From assembly GCA_028689055.1 (NCBI GenBank), contig JAQTWZ010000015.1, forward strand, positions 4,180 through 41,844: a stretch of DNA of 37,665 nt, given 5' to 3'. Origin of the DNA: Sulfurimonas sp. (GTDB taxonomy: Bacteria > Campylobacterota > Campylobacteria > Campylobacterales > Sulfurimonadaceae). Positions 16,311 through 25,904 of this stretch are shown piece by piece. A program made the position numbers and the translations under genes. Every line of letters begins with the position of its first letter. Position 1 is the stretch's first letter. Under the pieces are notes generated by a model. It made no database searches. It was given only the letters and a program-made list of their open reading frames with translations, and was not told the origin of the DNA.

Positions 16311-17347
16311 TATTTTCCTTTGGCTGATGCAATAGAGTGGATATATTCATAAGAAATTTTTGCTTTTTTTGTTTTTGGAAGAGAACGGGAGAGCATCTCC
16401 AAAGAGCCTTTAAAATCCTCAAAAAGATAGTTTGCCATAGAACCCGGAATCGGGTTGATTTCATTTAAAAGCACTTCGCCGCCGACCACAAAAAAGTCAC
16501 AGCGGATAAGCGCACCCTCAAAAAGGTTTGTATAGACTTTTTCAAAATTTGCTTTGAGTTTTGCTACGAGTTCATCACTGATATCTGCTTTGAGAACCTG
16601 CTCACTACGAGAGAAGTCCATATATTTCTTTTCAAAATCCAAAAATTCATTTTTCTGAGGTTCTTCCACGATAGAAAAATAGATCTTCCCATCTGCCTTA
16701 AAACCTGCTACATTGTACTCTTTGACACCCTCGATAAAAGGCTCTACAAGCAAAACGCTGTCATATTCATAACCGCTATCAAGCGCATAATCAAGCTGCG
16801 TTTCATCTCTTACGATACTCACCCCGATAGAACTTCCAAGGCGTGCCGGTTTTACGATGACTGGATATGAAAGAGAAAGATTTTTGTGCTCATCTGCGCT
16901 GAGAACTTCATATGCCACAGACTTCACATCACGCGCCTCGCAAAGATATTTTGTGTATCTTTTATCATAAGAAAAGACACTAGCATCCACACGAGGCCCG
17001 ATATAATCAATCCCGTAAAAATCAAAAAGTGCCGCAATCGTACCATCTTCTCCATCAGCTCCGTGGATAAGGTTGAGGACAACAGCTCTGTACTCTGTTG
17101 ATCCAAAAAGAGATTTTTGTACAAAAGCCCCATTAGCAAGTGTAAGTTTAGGCATTTTTTTATGCTCACCTTTTGAAAAAGTGGTTGCTCGCATCTTCGA
17201 TGGGTCGATAAGATAAAAAATATGATCCTGATCACAAAAAACAAAAGTCAAATCAAAACCTGAGAGTTTCTCTTTTAATGTTATAGCACTTACGATGCTG
17301 ATCTCGTGTTCAAAACTTGTTCCGCCAAATAAAATAGTTAATTTCAA
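16310..17347 (-). CDS. ddl: D-alanine--D-alanine ligase
   Basis: The 345-residue ATP-grasp enzyme joins two D-Ala for peptidoglycan. Visible signatures are the N-terminal FGGTSFEHEISIVSA, the first-substrate region HGADGEDGTIAALFDFYGI, the ATP-grasp segment PVIVKPARLGSSIGVSIV and the metal/product site LLNEINPIPGSMANYLFEDF. Length is normal for Campylobacterota. It shares the operon with murF, which uses its product. The next gene starts at its last base. The ruvA stop lies 10 bases upstream. Confidence 0.93.
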   Translation of the reverse strand: MKLTILFGGTSFEHEISIVSAITLKEKLSGFDLTFVFCDQDHIFYLIDPSKMRATTFSKGEHKKMPKLTLANGAFVQKSLFGSTEYRAVVLNLIHGADGEDGTIAALFDFYGIDYIGPRVDASVFSYDKRYTKYLCEARDVKSVAYEVLSADEHKNLSLSYPVIVKPARLGSSIGVSIVRDETQLDYALDSGYEYDSVLLVEPFIEGVKEYNVAGFKADGKIYFSIVEEPQKNEFLDFEKKYMDFSRSEQVLKADISDELVAKLKANFEKVYTNLFEGALIRCDFFVVGGEVLLNEINPIPGSMANYLFEDFKGSLEMLSRSLPKTKKAKISYEYIHSIASAKGK

Positions 17348-17357
17348 TAGTGTTTCC

Positions 17358-17921
17358 TTATAAAGTGTGTAAAAGTTTAAGAGCTTCTTTGACTAAAGAA
17401 GCTGTATCTTCAGAGCTACATGAGCTAAGTGCTTTGGATATTTTTTCTTTTTTAAATCCTAGTGATTCCAAAGCCTGCATCGCTTCATCACAAGCCTGCG
17501 TTTTAGGTGAGGAGCTCGGTAAAAGTTCCGCGTCAAAGCCGTTGAGTTCTATGAGTATGCGACCTGCGTTTTTAGGACCGATGCCGGGGACTCTTTTTAC
17601 CCCGTTGATATCGTTGTTGTTCACAACGACTGCGAACTGTGCGGGTGTATAGGTCGAACAGATAGCGATAGCGACTTTTGGCCCGACGCCGCTTATCTTG
17701 ATAAGTTTTTCAAAGAGTTTTTTCTCTCCAAGCTCCAAAAATCCAAACAAAAGATGCGCATCTTCACGGATAACTTCTGAGATAAAAAGTTTTGTCTCTT
17801 CTTTGCCAAGTGCTGCAAACGTTTGAAGCGATATAAAAACTTCATACACAACACCCTGCACATCTACATGCACAAACGCAGGTTCTTTATGTTCTATCTT
17901 TCCTTTGAGTCCGACGATCAT
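17358..17921 (-). CDS. ruvA: Holliday junction branch-migration protein RuvA
   Basis: The 187-residue protein begins MIVGLKGKIEHKEPAFVHVD (OB-fold) and has the two helix-hairpin-helix motifs KISGVGPKVAIAI and RVPGIGPKNAGRI, followed by an acidic linker and a small C-terminal domain III (QALESLGFKKEKISKAL) that contacts RuvB. RuvA tetramers hold four-way junctions for RuvB-driven migration. ruvB and ruvC are not in the window. It is 13 bases after the FapA-like gene and 10 bases before ddl, within one operon. Confidence 0.93.
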   Translation of the reverse strand: MIVGLKGKIEHKEPAFVHVDVQGVVYEVFISLQTFAALGKEETKLFISEVIREDAHLLFGFLELGEKKLFEKLIKISGVGPKVAIAICSTYTPAQFAVVVNNNDINGVKRVPGIGPKNAGRILIELNGFDAELLPSSSPKTQACDEAMQALESLGFKKEKISKALSSCSSEDTASLVKEALKLLHTL

Positions 17922-17934
17922 CTATTTTGCACCA

Positions 17935-19839
17935 TTACTCTTTTACCGCCTTTATCTCGTATTCGCCTTCGGATACTTCCACAAGTGCAAAAACCTTGTC
18001 CATAGATCCTTCTTCAGGGTTGTATGTGACCTCTATAGGAGGTTCTACAAGTTTAAATTTGAGTTCGTTATATCCCACCCATCTGCTTCTATTAATAATC
18101 CTCGCATCAAAAATATTATCCTGAAAAGAAGCTGTTCTAGTCGAGAGAAGAGCTAGTTGTTCTTCTTTGTTTTTACACTCAAATTTCGTCTCCGACAAAC
18201 GCTCTTGTACTTTTTGAAACTGTTTGTATTTTTTTACAAACGCTTCGGGCATCTTCACGCCGTTTTTTTGATAGTGCAAAAGACGTTTTTTGATATCGTT
18301 AAAAGATGCCATGCCGTCTTTGATGAAAGTTTCATAACTCAACATCTCTTTTTTGAGACTTTTTAGGTCAATTTCAATCAATTTTATCTGTTCCTGATTT
18401 TCATCAAGTCCCTCTTGGAGATCTTTTTTGAGAAGTGGGTCTATAGTAAAAATATTTTCACTTCCGTGCATTTTTTTGATCTCGATAAATTTAGAAGCTG
18501 TTGCATGGACGTATGATCCGCATACTTCGATCGTGATTTCTTTACCTCTTATATGTCCGCCAAGCGCTTGAGTGATTTCGATTTGATCTCCATCGACAAT
18601 CCCGTGTTCAAGTCGTGTGATATGGATATGTTTGCCAAACGCAGAACCTTTATGGACATTGATATCAAGTTTTTCAGCCCTGATAGTCGCTGTTTTATGC
18701 GTCTGTCCACCGATTTTGGCGCGAAGAGCATTTACGCTGGCGTTTGAGCCTACATTTCCTTCGATATCTATCTCACTCACTTCAACACTCATCCCCATGC
18801 CGATAGCGTCTTTGACGGCATCGGTCTCTTTTACGACGATACTTACATCCGAATGCAATCCGCTTGCGATAGAACCTGTTGTCTTAAAGCTGATTTGTCC
18901 GATATCTACTTCAGTTTTGATAAAATATTTATTGTCTTCAAAAGAGATATATCCGTTTTCCGTCGCTACATATTCTATACTGAGATCTGTTTCGATTTTT
19001 TTGATTGTCTCATCTACCGTAAAGGTCGGTTCATATTTTGTTTCAGGCTCTTTTGGTTTCATAAACTCACCGCGGCAATTTCTGCCCGGTTTACCCGCTC
19101 TGGCTTTGATATACTCTATAAGCACTTCATCCTGCATCACACTTTTTATAAATCCGCGAGCAGCATAATCCACTTTTTGATGTTCGTCTATCTTTTGTTT
19201 TTTGTCATAATGTAGTAACAGTGCATCATCCGTAGTAATAGTAGGTTCATAACTCTGCGCTATTAGATAGGTTTCATTTTGTTCATATTTTATCTGTTCT
19301 TCTACTTTGACATAGGCATTTATCTTTGAAATAGCATCCTGAAGCATCTCATCAAAAATATTGATTAAGATACCTGAGCGTATCTTTCTTTTGTTGATAA
19401 AGTTCAATAAATCTTGTTCAAAACGCGGTGAATAAGTAAGTTCAGAACCCGCAGAAATACTCAGATAGATTTTACATTTCGTTGCGTTTGCGCCTACAGC
19501 TGCTTTAAACTTTTCAAAAGGATCGGTATCTATGGAAAATATCTCTATTTCATACGTCTGTTTGATTTGAAAATATGGGTGCAAAAGCTGCGTTTCTTCG
19601 TCAAGATTGTAAAGTGCATCATAAGTGATTTCTTCCCATTCTGTCTCTCGTGATCCGTCATTCATACGGATATAGGTCTGCACGTCAAGAAGATTGAAGT
19701 CCAAAGTATCAACTTTCACATCATAAGAGCTTGCAATCGAGAGGAGTTCTTTGGCGACATTTTGCGTTCGGATGACGGTAGGCCTGACTTTTTTAAGAGT
19801 TAGTATCGTTTCTTTCTTACCGAGTCCGAATAAAGCCAT
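17935..19839 (-). CDS. FapA (DUF342)-family protein
   Basis: The roughly 634-residue protein fits the DUF342/FapA family: an N-terminal alpha/beta region, a central right-handed beta-helix rich in Gly, Ile and Val (about 330-470; GSIASGLHSDVSIVVKETDAV, GGHIRGKEITIEVCGSYVHA) and a C-terminal coiled coil (about 480-580; KLIEIDLKSLKKEMLSYETF). Proteins of this family are linked to flagellar assembly or polar localisation and to cell-surface complexes, with no settled biochemical role. I start at ATG 19839-19837, with AGGTGA 6-8 bases upstream; the GTG three codons earlier lies inside that site. It heads the seven-gene run through dctM. Confidence 0.7.
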   Translation of the reverse strand: MALFGLGKKETILTLKKVRPTVIRTQNVAKELLSIASSYDVKVDTLDFNLLDVQTYIRMNDGSRETEWEEITYDALYNLDEETQLLHPYFQIKQTYEIEIFSIDTDPFEKFKAAVGANATKCKIYLSISAGSELTYSPRFEQDLLNFINKRKIRSGILINIFDEMLQDAISKINAYVKVEEQIKYEQNETYLIAQSYEPTITTDDALLLHYDKKQKIDEHQKVDYAARGFIKSVMQDEVLIEYIKARAGKPGRNCRGEFMKPKEPETKYEPTFTVDETIKKIETDLSIEYVATENGYISFEDNKYFIKTEVDIGQISFKTTGSIASGLHSDVSIVVKETDAVKDAIGMGMSVEVSEIDIEGNVGSNASVNALRAKIGGQTHKTATIRAEKLDINVHKGSAFGKHIHITRLEHGIVDGDQIEITQALGGHIRGKEITIEVCGSYVHATASKFIEIKKMHGSENIFTIDPLLKKDLQEGLDENQEQIKLIEIDLKSLKKEMLSYETFIKDGMASFNDIKKRLLHYQKNGVKMPEAFVKKYKQFQKVQERLSETKFECKNKEEQLALLSTRTASFQDNIFDARIINRSRWVGYNELKFKLVEPPIEVTYNPEEGSMDKVFALVEVSEGEYEIKAVKE

Positions 19840-19863
19840 GTTTATCACCTAAAGTTGATTTCA

Positions 19864-19869
19864 TTTATA
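19864..19869 (-). promoter_or_regulatory. Possible -10 box (TATAAA) for the fapA-like to dctM operon
   Basis: TATAAA on the minus strand lies about 25 bases before the first gene of the run, in an AT-rich gap shared with the divergent murJ. No other promoter-sized gap exists before dctM, so this is the likely main promoter. Confidence 0.35.
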
Positions 19870-19951
19870 AAGTGTAAAAAATGAGGTCTATATTTTAACT
19901 AAAGATTTGTTAAAATTTCGTAAAAATCGCACTTGTGCATCAAAGAAGCCC

Positions 19952-21364
19952 ATGTTTAAAGCAATATTTACAAATAGTTTCGGCATTTTAGTCTCAAGAG
20001 TTTTAGGCTTTTTACGAGACCTTCTCACCGCTTCGGCACTTGGTGCGAACATCTACAGTGATATATTTTTTATTGCGTTTAAACTCCCAAATCTTTTTCG
20101 TCGTATCTTCGCCGAAGGTGCTTTTACTCAGGTTTTTATCCCTGCGTTTGCCCGTTCACGCCACAAAGCGCTCTTTAGTGTACATATCTTTTTACTCTTT
20201 TTGTCCATCATTATTGCCATCACTTTACTTGTCAATCTTCTCCCGAATCTCGCCGCAAAGGCGATGGCTGTAGGTTTTGATGCCCAGACGATTGCTATAG
20301 CAGCTCCTTTTGTCGCTATCAATTTTTGGTATTTACCGCTTATTTTTGCCGTAACTTTTTTGAGTACCCTACTCCAATACAAACACCATTTTGCGACTTC
20401 TGCGTTTTCTACCGCCCTGCTCAATATCTCGCTTATCGGCGCACTCTGGTTCTCTGAGGATAAAAGTCAGGCAGAGATTGTCTCTTATCTTAGCTGGGGT
20501 GTTGTTATCGGCGGAGTTTTGCAGCTTGGCGTACATATCCTAGCCATCTCCAAACTCGGTCTCTCAAAATTTCTTTTTGGCGGATTTAAATATCTGCGCG
20601 TCAAATCAAAAATCATCAAAAAAGATACGCGTAAATTTACAAAACAGTTTTTTCCCGCTGTATGGGGCAACTCTACAGCACAAATAAGTGCCTTTTTGGA
20701 TACTTTTTTGGCCTCATTTTTAGTCACAGGTTCCATCTCCTATCTGTACTATGCAAACCGTATTTTTCAGCTGCCGCTAGCACTTTTTGCTATCGCTACT
20801 TCTATAGCCCTCTTTCCTAAAATTGCACGCTATCTCAAAAACAAAGATGAAGAAAAAGCACTGGCGTATTTGGAAAAAGCGTTTTGGTTTTTGGCGTTTT
20901 TACTCGTTGGCAGTACTATCGGAGGCACGATGCTCGCTCATGAGATCACATGGGTCTTATTTGAGCGCGGTGCGTTTAACGCAGAAGATACGAAAAATAC
21001 CACGGCTGTTTTACAGATGTATATGATAGGTCTTATTCCCTTTGGACTGCAAAAACTTTTTGTCCTTTGGCTCTATGCCCAAGAGATGCAGATGCGCGCG
21101 GCAAAAATAGCGACTTTTTCTCTCGCAGCCTATATCATACTAGCACTCTCACTTATCACGCCTATGGGCGTGAGCGGACTGGCACTTGCAAGCACCATGA
21201 GCGGATTTATGAGTTTTATCCTGACCATCCGTGTCTTTGGAGTGAGCCAATTTTTACAAATGCTCAAGTCTGTAAAAAGCCTCTATCTTCTTCTATCGGT
21301 CGCTATTTTAGTGACTCTTTTGATATTTATCAAAACATACATCGCACCCTATATCAACTCATAA
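19952..21364 (+). CDS. murJ: Lipid II flippase MurJ (MviN)
   Basis: A 470-residue polytopic membrane protein of the MOP flippase superfamily with about 13-14 helices. The family N-terminus MFKAIFTNSFGILVSRVLGF, the ALGANIYSDIFFIAFKLPNLFRRIFAEGAF block with its conserved Arg and Glu, and RIFQLPLALFAIATSIALFP identify MurJ, which moves lipid II across the inner membrane. I use ATG 19952, because homologues begin at MFKA; a TTG 45 bases upstream would add 15 non-conserved residues. It is followed after 16 bases by cysS and faces ddl/murF across a divergent promoter region, so peptidoglycan genes flank both sides. Confidence 0.92.
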   Translation: MFKAIFTNSFGILVSRVLGFLRDLLTASALGANIYSDIFFIAFKLPNLFRRIFAEGAFTQVFIPAFARSRHKALFSVHIFLLFLSIIIAITLLVNLLPNLAAKAMAVGFDAQTIAIAAPFVAINFWYLPLIFAVTFLSTLLQYKHHFATSAFSTALLNISLIGALWFSEDKSQAEIVSYLSWGVVIGGVLQLGVHILAISKLGLSKFLFGGFKYLRVKSKIIKKDTRKFTKQFFPAVWGNSTAQISAFLDTFLASFLVTGSISYLYYANRIFQLPLALFAIATSIALFPKIARYLKNKDEEKALAYLEKAFWFLAFLLVGSTIGGTMLAHEITWVLFERGAFNAEDTKNTTAVLQMYMIGLIPFGLQKLFVLWLYAQEMQMRAAKIATFSLAAYIILALSLITPMGVSGLALASTMSGFMSFILTIRVFGVSQFLQMLKSVKSLYLLLSVAILVTLLIFIKTYIAPYINS

Positions 21365-21380
21365 TCCAAAGGAAACATCC

Positions 21381-22781
21381 ATGCAAATTTACGATTCGGT
21401 ACAAAAAAACAAAAGAGAATTTATCCCCCAAGAAGAAGGCAAAGTCTCTTTGTATGTTTGTGGACCTACCGTCTATGATGATGCGCATTTAGGTCACGCT
21501 AAAAGTGCTTTGGTTTTTGATTTGCTTACCCGTGTTTTGCGCGCAAACGCTTATGAGGTTACTTATGCCAGAAATATCACCGACATAGACGATAAAATCA
21601 TCAAAAAAGCACATGAGCAGAACAAAAGTATCAAAGAGATTACAGACTTTTATACCCTTGCGTTTCACAAAGAGATGGATGCTATCGGGGTTTCTCGCCC
21701 CGATATTGAGCCAAAAGCGACAGAGTCTCTTGAAGCGATGACACAGATGATACAAAAACTCATAGATACGGGGCACGCCTATGCTACGACTGAAGGAGAT
21801 GTCTATTTTGACACCAAAAGCGACACGGCGTATCTGAGTCTTTCCAAACGCATCCAAGAAGAAGAGGATAAAAAAGAGCGTATAGAGAGCTCTACTCAGA
21901 AGAAAAACGCAGCGGATTTTGCACTCTGGAAAAGCGTCAAAGACGGCTCGATAACTTTTCACTCACCTTTTGGTGAAGGTCGTCCGGGTTGGCATTTGGA
22001 GTGTTCTGCGATGATAGAAAAACATCTCGCAAAAGAGGGAGCTGCGTTTGCGGTCGATATCCACGGAGGCGGAGCGGATCTGCTTTTTCCTCACCATGAA
22101 AACGAAGCCGCGCAAACACGCTGTTCTACAAACCATACACTTGCAAACTACTGGATGCACAACGGTTTTGTCAACATAGACGGCGAAAAAATGAGCAAAT
22201 CTCTAGGCAACAGTTTTTTCCTCAAAGATGCACTCAAAATCTATGATGGAGAGGTGCTGCGTTTTTATCTTCTGAGTACGCACTATAGAAGCAACTTCAA
22301 CTTCAACACCCAAGACCTTGAAAGCTCCAAAAAACGACTCGATAAGATATACAGACTCAAAAAACGTCTCTTTGGAGTTGTACTCATGGAGTCTCCAACA
22401 GAGTTTCAAACAAAACTCCTAAGTGCTCTGAGCGATGATTTGAATGTATCTTTGGCACTTGCACTCATTGATGAGATGTTGAGCAAAGCAAACGAGACAC
22501 TCGATACGGCAGGTAAACACAAAGAGCTCAAACGCGATACGATGGCAAATCTCGCTTATATAGAAAAAGTGCTGGGTTTTGGAGTCAAAAATCCTTTTGA
22601 GTATTTTCAGTTTGGGATGGATGAGACGACAAAATCAGAGATAGACGCACTTATCATCAAACGCAACGAAGCCAAAAAAGCCAAAGATTTTGCCGCTTCA
22701 GATGCCTTGCGTGACGCAATACTTGCCTTTGGAGTAACGCTCATGGACACGCCTGAAGGAACTTTTTGGGAGAAGATATAG
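21381..22781 (+). CDS. cysS: Cysteinyl-tRNA synthetase
   Basis: At 466 residues this is a full class I synthetase. It has the HIGH-type motif HLGH in [12 protein letters not shown], the zinc ligands CGPTVYD (Cys), HLECS (Cys) and HHENEAAQ (His/Glu), and the KMSKS loop in [11 protein letters not shown]. It charges tRNA-Cys. The ATG follows AAAGGA by 7 bases. The downstream methyltransferase starts on the next base after the TAG, so the two are coupled. Nothing is odd in the sequence. Confidence 0.95.
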   Translation: MQIYDSVQKNKREFIPQEEGKVSLYVCGPTVYDDAHLGHAKSALVFDLLTRVLRANAYEVTYARNITDIDDKIIKKAHEQNKSIKEITDFYTLAFHKEMDAIGVSRPDIEPKATESLEAMTQMIQKLIDTGHAYATTEGDVYFDTKSDTAYLSLSKRIQEEEDKKERIESSTQKKNAADFALWKSVKDGSITFHSPFGEGRPGWHLECSAMIEKHLAKEGAAFAVDIHGGGADLLFPHHENEAAQTRCSTNHTLANYWMHNGFVNIDGEKMSKSLGNSFFLKDALKIYDGEVLRFYLLSTHYRSNFNFNTQDLESSKKRLDKIYRLKKRLFGVVLMESPTEFQTKLLSALSDDLNVSLALALIDEMLSKANETLDTAGKHKELKRDTMANLAYIEKVLGFGVKNPFEYFQFGMDETTKSEIDALIIKRNEAKKAKDFAASDALRDAILAFGVTLMDTPEGTFWEKI

Positions 22782-23696
22782 ATGACACTGACGCAACTAC
22801 AAGAGCATGTAACAGAAAAATCCAAAAATGTGACGCAAGAGTTTAAACGCCTATTTCACGGTCGCGGAGGATTGTATGAAGCTTGGAGACATCTCACTAT
22901 CGACAGCATAGATACGATACTCAGCGCTATGTTTTATGGGGAATCAGAAAATGAAGATGAAGTACTTTTGATGCTTCAAAACTTTGTAAACGCAAGCAGA
23001 TATACGACACTCATCGTCCAAAGACGTTATCTCAAAGGCGCACCGAGTGAAGTTCTCATAGGAGTATTGGCAGAAAATGTTTTTGTCGTAGAAAACGGTA
23101 TCAAAATCAAACTCAATCTTCTAAGTAATCAAAACAGCGGCTATTTTCCTGATATGAAAAACGGCAGAGCTTTTATCAGAGAAAACGCAAAAGACAAAAG
23201 TGTTCTCAATCTTTTTTCATACACCTGCGCTTTTTCCGTGGCTGCAAAACTAGGAGGCGCTTATACCGTTGTCAATGTTGACATGAGCAAAGGTGCGCTC
23301 TCCAGCGGCAAAGCGAACCACGCCCTAAACGCAATAGAACCAAGAGGAGTGAGTTATCTGCCTTACAATATCCTCAAATCCTTCTCAAGTCTCAAACGCA
23401 AAGGACCCTATGATCTTATCATCATCGATCCGCCAAGTTTTCAGAGAGGCAGTTTTGAGGCGACAAAAGATTATGAAAAAATTATCAAACGCCTTGAAGA
23501 GCTTGCAGGCGAGGATTGTCTTTTACTTTCATGTCTCAATTCTCCTGAGCTAGAGAGCACTTTTATTATCAATATGATGCAAGAGTTCGCACCGAGTTTT
23601 GAGTTTGTAAAAAGATTGGAAAATGTGCCTGAGTTTGCGAGTGATAATGAAGAGAGAAGTTTGAAAAATCTTGTTTTTAGAAGAAGTAAAAAGTAA
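22782..23696 (+). CDS. RlmI-type class I SAM-dependent methyltransferase
   Basis: The 304-residue protein matches the class I methyltransferases related to RlmI/RlmK: NSGYFPDMKNGRAFI leads into the SAM-binding strand VLNLFSYTCAFSVAAKLGG, then VNVDMSKGALSSGKANH (acidic ribose site) and the catalytic IIIDPPSFQRGSFE. It lacks the N-terminal PUA domain of RlmI, so the substrate, probably RNA, cannot be fixed. It begins immediately after cysS without a gap. A decayed stretch of 500 bases follows it. Confidence 0.8.
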   Translation: MTLTQLQEHVTEKSKNVTQEFKRLFHGRGGLYEAWRHLTIDSIDTILSAMFYGESENEDEVLLMLQNFVNASRYTTLIVQRRYLKGAPSEVLIGVLAENVFVVENGIKIKLNLLSNQNSGYFPDMKNGRAFIRENAKDKSVLNLFSYTCAFSVAAKLGGAYTVVNVDMSKGALSSGKANHALNAIEPRGVSYLPYNILKSFSSLKRKGPYDLIIIDPPSFQRGSFEATKDYEKIIKRLEELAGEDCLLLSCLNSPELESTFIINMMQEFAPSFEFVKRLENVPEFASDNEERSLKNLVFRRSKK

Positions 23697-23705
23697 ACCT
23701 ATTTT

Positions 23706-23837
23706 TTACATTGCTTCTTTATCCATCTTTTTCATCACAAGTGCGCGGTAGGCTTGATCTTTTGGCACAAGCTCTACTTCGTAGAGAAACTGGGGGACAT
23801 AAAGTTGGTCTTTTTGATTCAGAAAAAATGCGTTAAC
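23706..23837 (-). pseudogene. 3' remnant of an unidentified gene
   Basis: On the minus strand an open frame ends at TAA 23708-23706 and reads QLYVPQFLYEVELVPKDQ followed by AYRALVMKKMDKEAM. Its composition is that of a real soluble protein C-terminus, but the frame upstream runs into poly-T sequence and a TGA at about 23865-23867 with no start codon or ribosome binding site. About 37-45 codons survive. I do not recognise the family. The break coincides with a 12-bp inverted repeat. Confidence 0.5.
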
Positions 23838-23901
23838 AAAAAAATGAAAAAAAACTACTCAGTTTTTTTTATAAAATTCTATTTAGTTATTTTTTGTTAA
23901 C
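23832..23901. repeat. Nested inverted repeat, 70 bp
   Basis: Outer arms GTTAACAAAAAA (23832-23843) and TTTTTTGTTAAC (23890-23901) are perfect 12-bp inverted repeats. Inside them AAAAAAAACT (23847-23856) and AGTTTTTTTT (23861-23870) form a second perfect 10-bp inverted repeat with a 4-base loop. A third GTTAAC follows at 23908-23913. The inner hairpin could act as a weak bidirectional terminator; the outer arms look like the ends of a very small mobile element. It sits at the broken end of the gene remnant. Confidence 0.6.
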
Positions 23902-24196
23902 TAGGCCGTTAACATTATGAAGATAAATAGCATATTAAAGTTGATTTTAACTTTAGGACTCAAAGAGTTTAAATGCAACAGTTCAAATATTAAAAATGTA
24001 ACGCTTATCGTCTATTAATAAAACCTAAAAGTGTTACAAGGATGGAAGTTATTGCGAATGGTCATCTTAAAATGTAATTGGATTGCTTAAGTTAGTGCCA
24101 TTTATGCAAGGAGCGTTGCTCTTGTTCCCTAGTTTTCTCATACATATCGTCCCTAATGGGAATACATACTACAACACAAACAACCAATCTACACTC
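23902..24196. other. AT-rich gap with no supportable gene
   Basis: About 295 bases without a convincing frame on either strand. It contains a short inverted repeat TAAAGTT-gatttt-AACTTTA (23936-23955) and an imperfect hairpin around 24107-24124. With the remnant at 23706-23837 it looks like eroded former coding DNA. None of the dispersed 7-mers is present between 23400 and 24918. Confidence 0.6.
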
Positions 24197-24763
24197 TTAC
24201 TCGCAATAATTCGCCAGAAGTCCACTTTTTAGTGCTTCGTAGGTCGCTTCACCTCTAAGTTTTTTTACGATAGCAAGGGCAAAACATATTGCAGTGGCTG
24301 GTCCGCGAGAGGTCATGATGTTTGCATCTTCTACCACCATCGCTTTGTCTCCCATATATCCCTTCTCTTTTATCTGCTCTTCTACTGAAGGATAACAAGT
24401 GAATTTTTGTTTGAGAACGCCTGCTACACTCAGGGCAAAAGGAGCGGCGCAGATGGCGGCGATGTTTTTACCTTTTGCATCCATCTCTTGCAATATCCTT
24501 TGTACATTTACATCCTCGGCAAGTGCATGTGTGCCGCCCCATCCGCCGGGAAGGACTATCATATCCAGTCTATCCGCATCCACCTCTTTTATATCCATAT
24601 CCACTTGAAGTGTGATGCCGTTTGCACCTTCGACTAAATAGTTATCATTTAAAGAAGCTACCAAAACCTCTATCTCTGCTCTTCGTAAAACATCAATAAT
24701 TGAGACTGCTTCTATCTCTTCAAAACCCTTTGCGATAGGCACTAAAACTCGTATTTTTTGCAT
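24197..24763 (-). CDS. DJ-1/PfpI family protein (YajL/DJ-1 type)
   Basis: The 188-residue protein is a DJ-1 subfamily member: conserved Glu in GFEEIEAVSIIDVLRRA, GGWGGTHALAED and the nucleophile-elbow Cys105 in AAICAAPFAL, then TSRGPATAICFALAIVKKL. Members act as glyoxalase/deglycase-like enzymes or redox chaperones; the exact activity is disputed. It is transcribed alone, divergent from pyrD, with 81 bases between them. Confidence 0.88.
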   Translation of the reverse strand: MQKIRVLVPIAKGFEEIEAVSIIDVLRRAEIEVLVASLNDNYLVEGANGITLQVDMDIKEVDADRLDMIVLPGGWGGTHALAEDVNVQRILQEMDAKGKNIAAICAAPFALSVAGVLKQKFTCYPSVEEQIKEKGYMGDKAMVVEDANIMTSRGPATAICFALAIVKKLRGEATYEALKSGLLANYCE

Positions 24764-24805
24764 CTGCGTGCTCCTATGTTTAGTAAATCTTTACCTATAT
24801 TCTAG

Positions 24806-24811
24806 TATAAT
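24806..24811 (+). promoter_or_regulatory. Probable -10 box (TATAAT) for pyrD
   Basis: A perfect TATAAT lies 33 bases before the pyrD ATG. Transcription would start near 24818 and continue into the M16 peptidase gene. Confidence 0.5.
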
Positions 24812-24844
24812 CTCCAAATTTTCACAAAGTGAGTGTAATCCATC

Positions 24845-25903
24845 ATGATAAACTACCAATCCATCAAACCATTACTTTTTAAGCTAGACCCTGAGACTGC
24901 ACATCATGTCGCAGCCTGCGTTTTGGCACTTCCAAATATCTGCCAGCTTCCTTTTAACGCATTTTTAAAATCGCATTTTATAGCAGATGATATACTCAAA
25001 CAAGAGCTTTTTGGACGCACTTTTTACAATCCTATCGGTCTTGGCGCGGGCTTTGATAAAAACGCAACAATGATTCGCGGAATACAGACACTCGGCTTTG
25101 GTTTCACCGAAGTAGGAACTATCACGCCTAAGCCACAAGACGGCAATCCAAAACCTCGTATGTTTCGCCATATCGAAGAAGAAACCCTCCAAAACGCAAT
25201 GGGTTTCAACAACGAAGGTCTGCTCAAAGCACAACAAAGACTTAAAAAGCTCTACCCTTTTACAACGCCAATCGGGGTAAATATAGGCAAGAACAAAGTA
25301 ACACCTGAGAGTGAAGCCATCAACGACTACACGACACTCATCAAGGCGCTACACTCTTTGGGTGACTATATCGTTATCAATATCTCTTCGCCAAACACTC
25401 CGGGTCTTCGTGACTTGCAAAATGAAGAGTTCATCACAAGACTTTTTGCAGAGGCAAAAGCGATAACAAACAAACCGATACTGCTAAAAATCGCTCCTGA
25501 CATGAGCATAGAAGATGCAGTGGCACTCACAAAAATGGCAGTAGAAAAAGGAGCAGACGGTATCATCGCCACTAACACGACGATAGACTACTCACTTGTA
25601 GCACATCCAAAAGATATCGGCGGACTTAGCGGTGCGGTGCTTAAGAAAAAAAGTTTTGAGATTTTTGAAGCTATCGCTAAAGAGCTTTATGGCAAAACTA
25701 CGCTTATATCTGTCGGCGGGATAGATTCGGCGGCAGAGGCTTACAAACGCATCAAAGCAGGAGCTTCACTTGTGCAGATATACAGCGGACTTGTCTTCCA
25801 CGGTCCTGACATGATACGCGATATCAATCTGGGGCTGATAGAGCTTCTCAAAGCAGATGGCTACACGAACATCACAGAGGCAATCGGAGCCGATAGAAAA
25901 TAA
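24845..25903 (+). CDS. pyrD: Dihydroorotate dehydrogenase (quinone), class 2
   Basis: The 352-residue flavoprotein oxidises dihydroorotate to orotate with quinone as acceptor, in pyrimidine synthesis. The N-terminal extension (about 1-45) that docks to the membrane marks class 2. The FMN and catalytic segments are ELFGRTFYNPIGLGAGFDKN, EVGTITPKPQDGNP, the catalytic-Ser loop NISSPNTPGLRDLQ and the phosphate site SVGGIDSAAEAYKRIKAGAS. The M16 peptidase gene begins one base after the stop. Confidence 0.95.
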   Translation: MINYQSIKPLLFKLDPETAHHVAACVLALPNICQLPFNAFLKSHFIADDILKQELFGRTFYNPIGLGAGFDKNATMIRGIQTLGFGFTEVGTITPKPQDGNPKPRMFRHIEEETLQNAMGFNNEGLLKAQQRLKKLYPFTTPIGVNIGKNKVTPESEAINDYTTLIKALHSLGDYIVINISSPNTPGLRDLQNEEFITRLFAEAKAITNKPILLKIAPDMSIEDAVALTKMAVEKGADGIIATNTTIDYSLVAHPKDIGGLSGAVLKKKSFEIFEAIAKELYGKTTLISVGGIDSAAEAYKRIKAGASLVQIYSGLVFHGPDMIRDINLGLIELLKADGYTNITEAIGADRK

Positions 25904-25904
25904 T

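Noticed and set aside
651-20990. TGCGTTTAACGCA at 20971-20983 and the AGCC-AAAA-GGCT stem near 640-655 as regulatory sites
   Set aside because: The first is inside murJ coding sequence and follows from the 7-mer plus an Asn-Ala codon pair; the second has a 4-bp stem and no T-run.
23936-23955. TAAAGTT-gatttt-AACTTTA as a Xer (dif) site
   Set aside because: The 6-base spacer fits, but the arms are only 7 bp and lack the 11-bp asymmetric arms of dif; a strand-skew plot would be needed.
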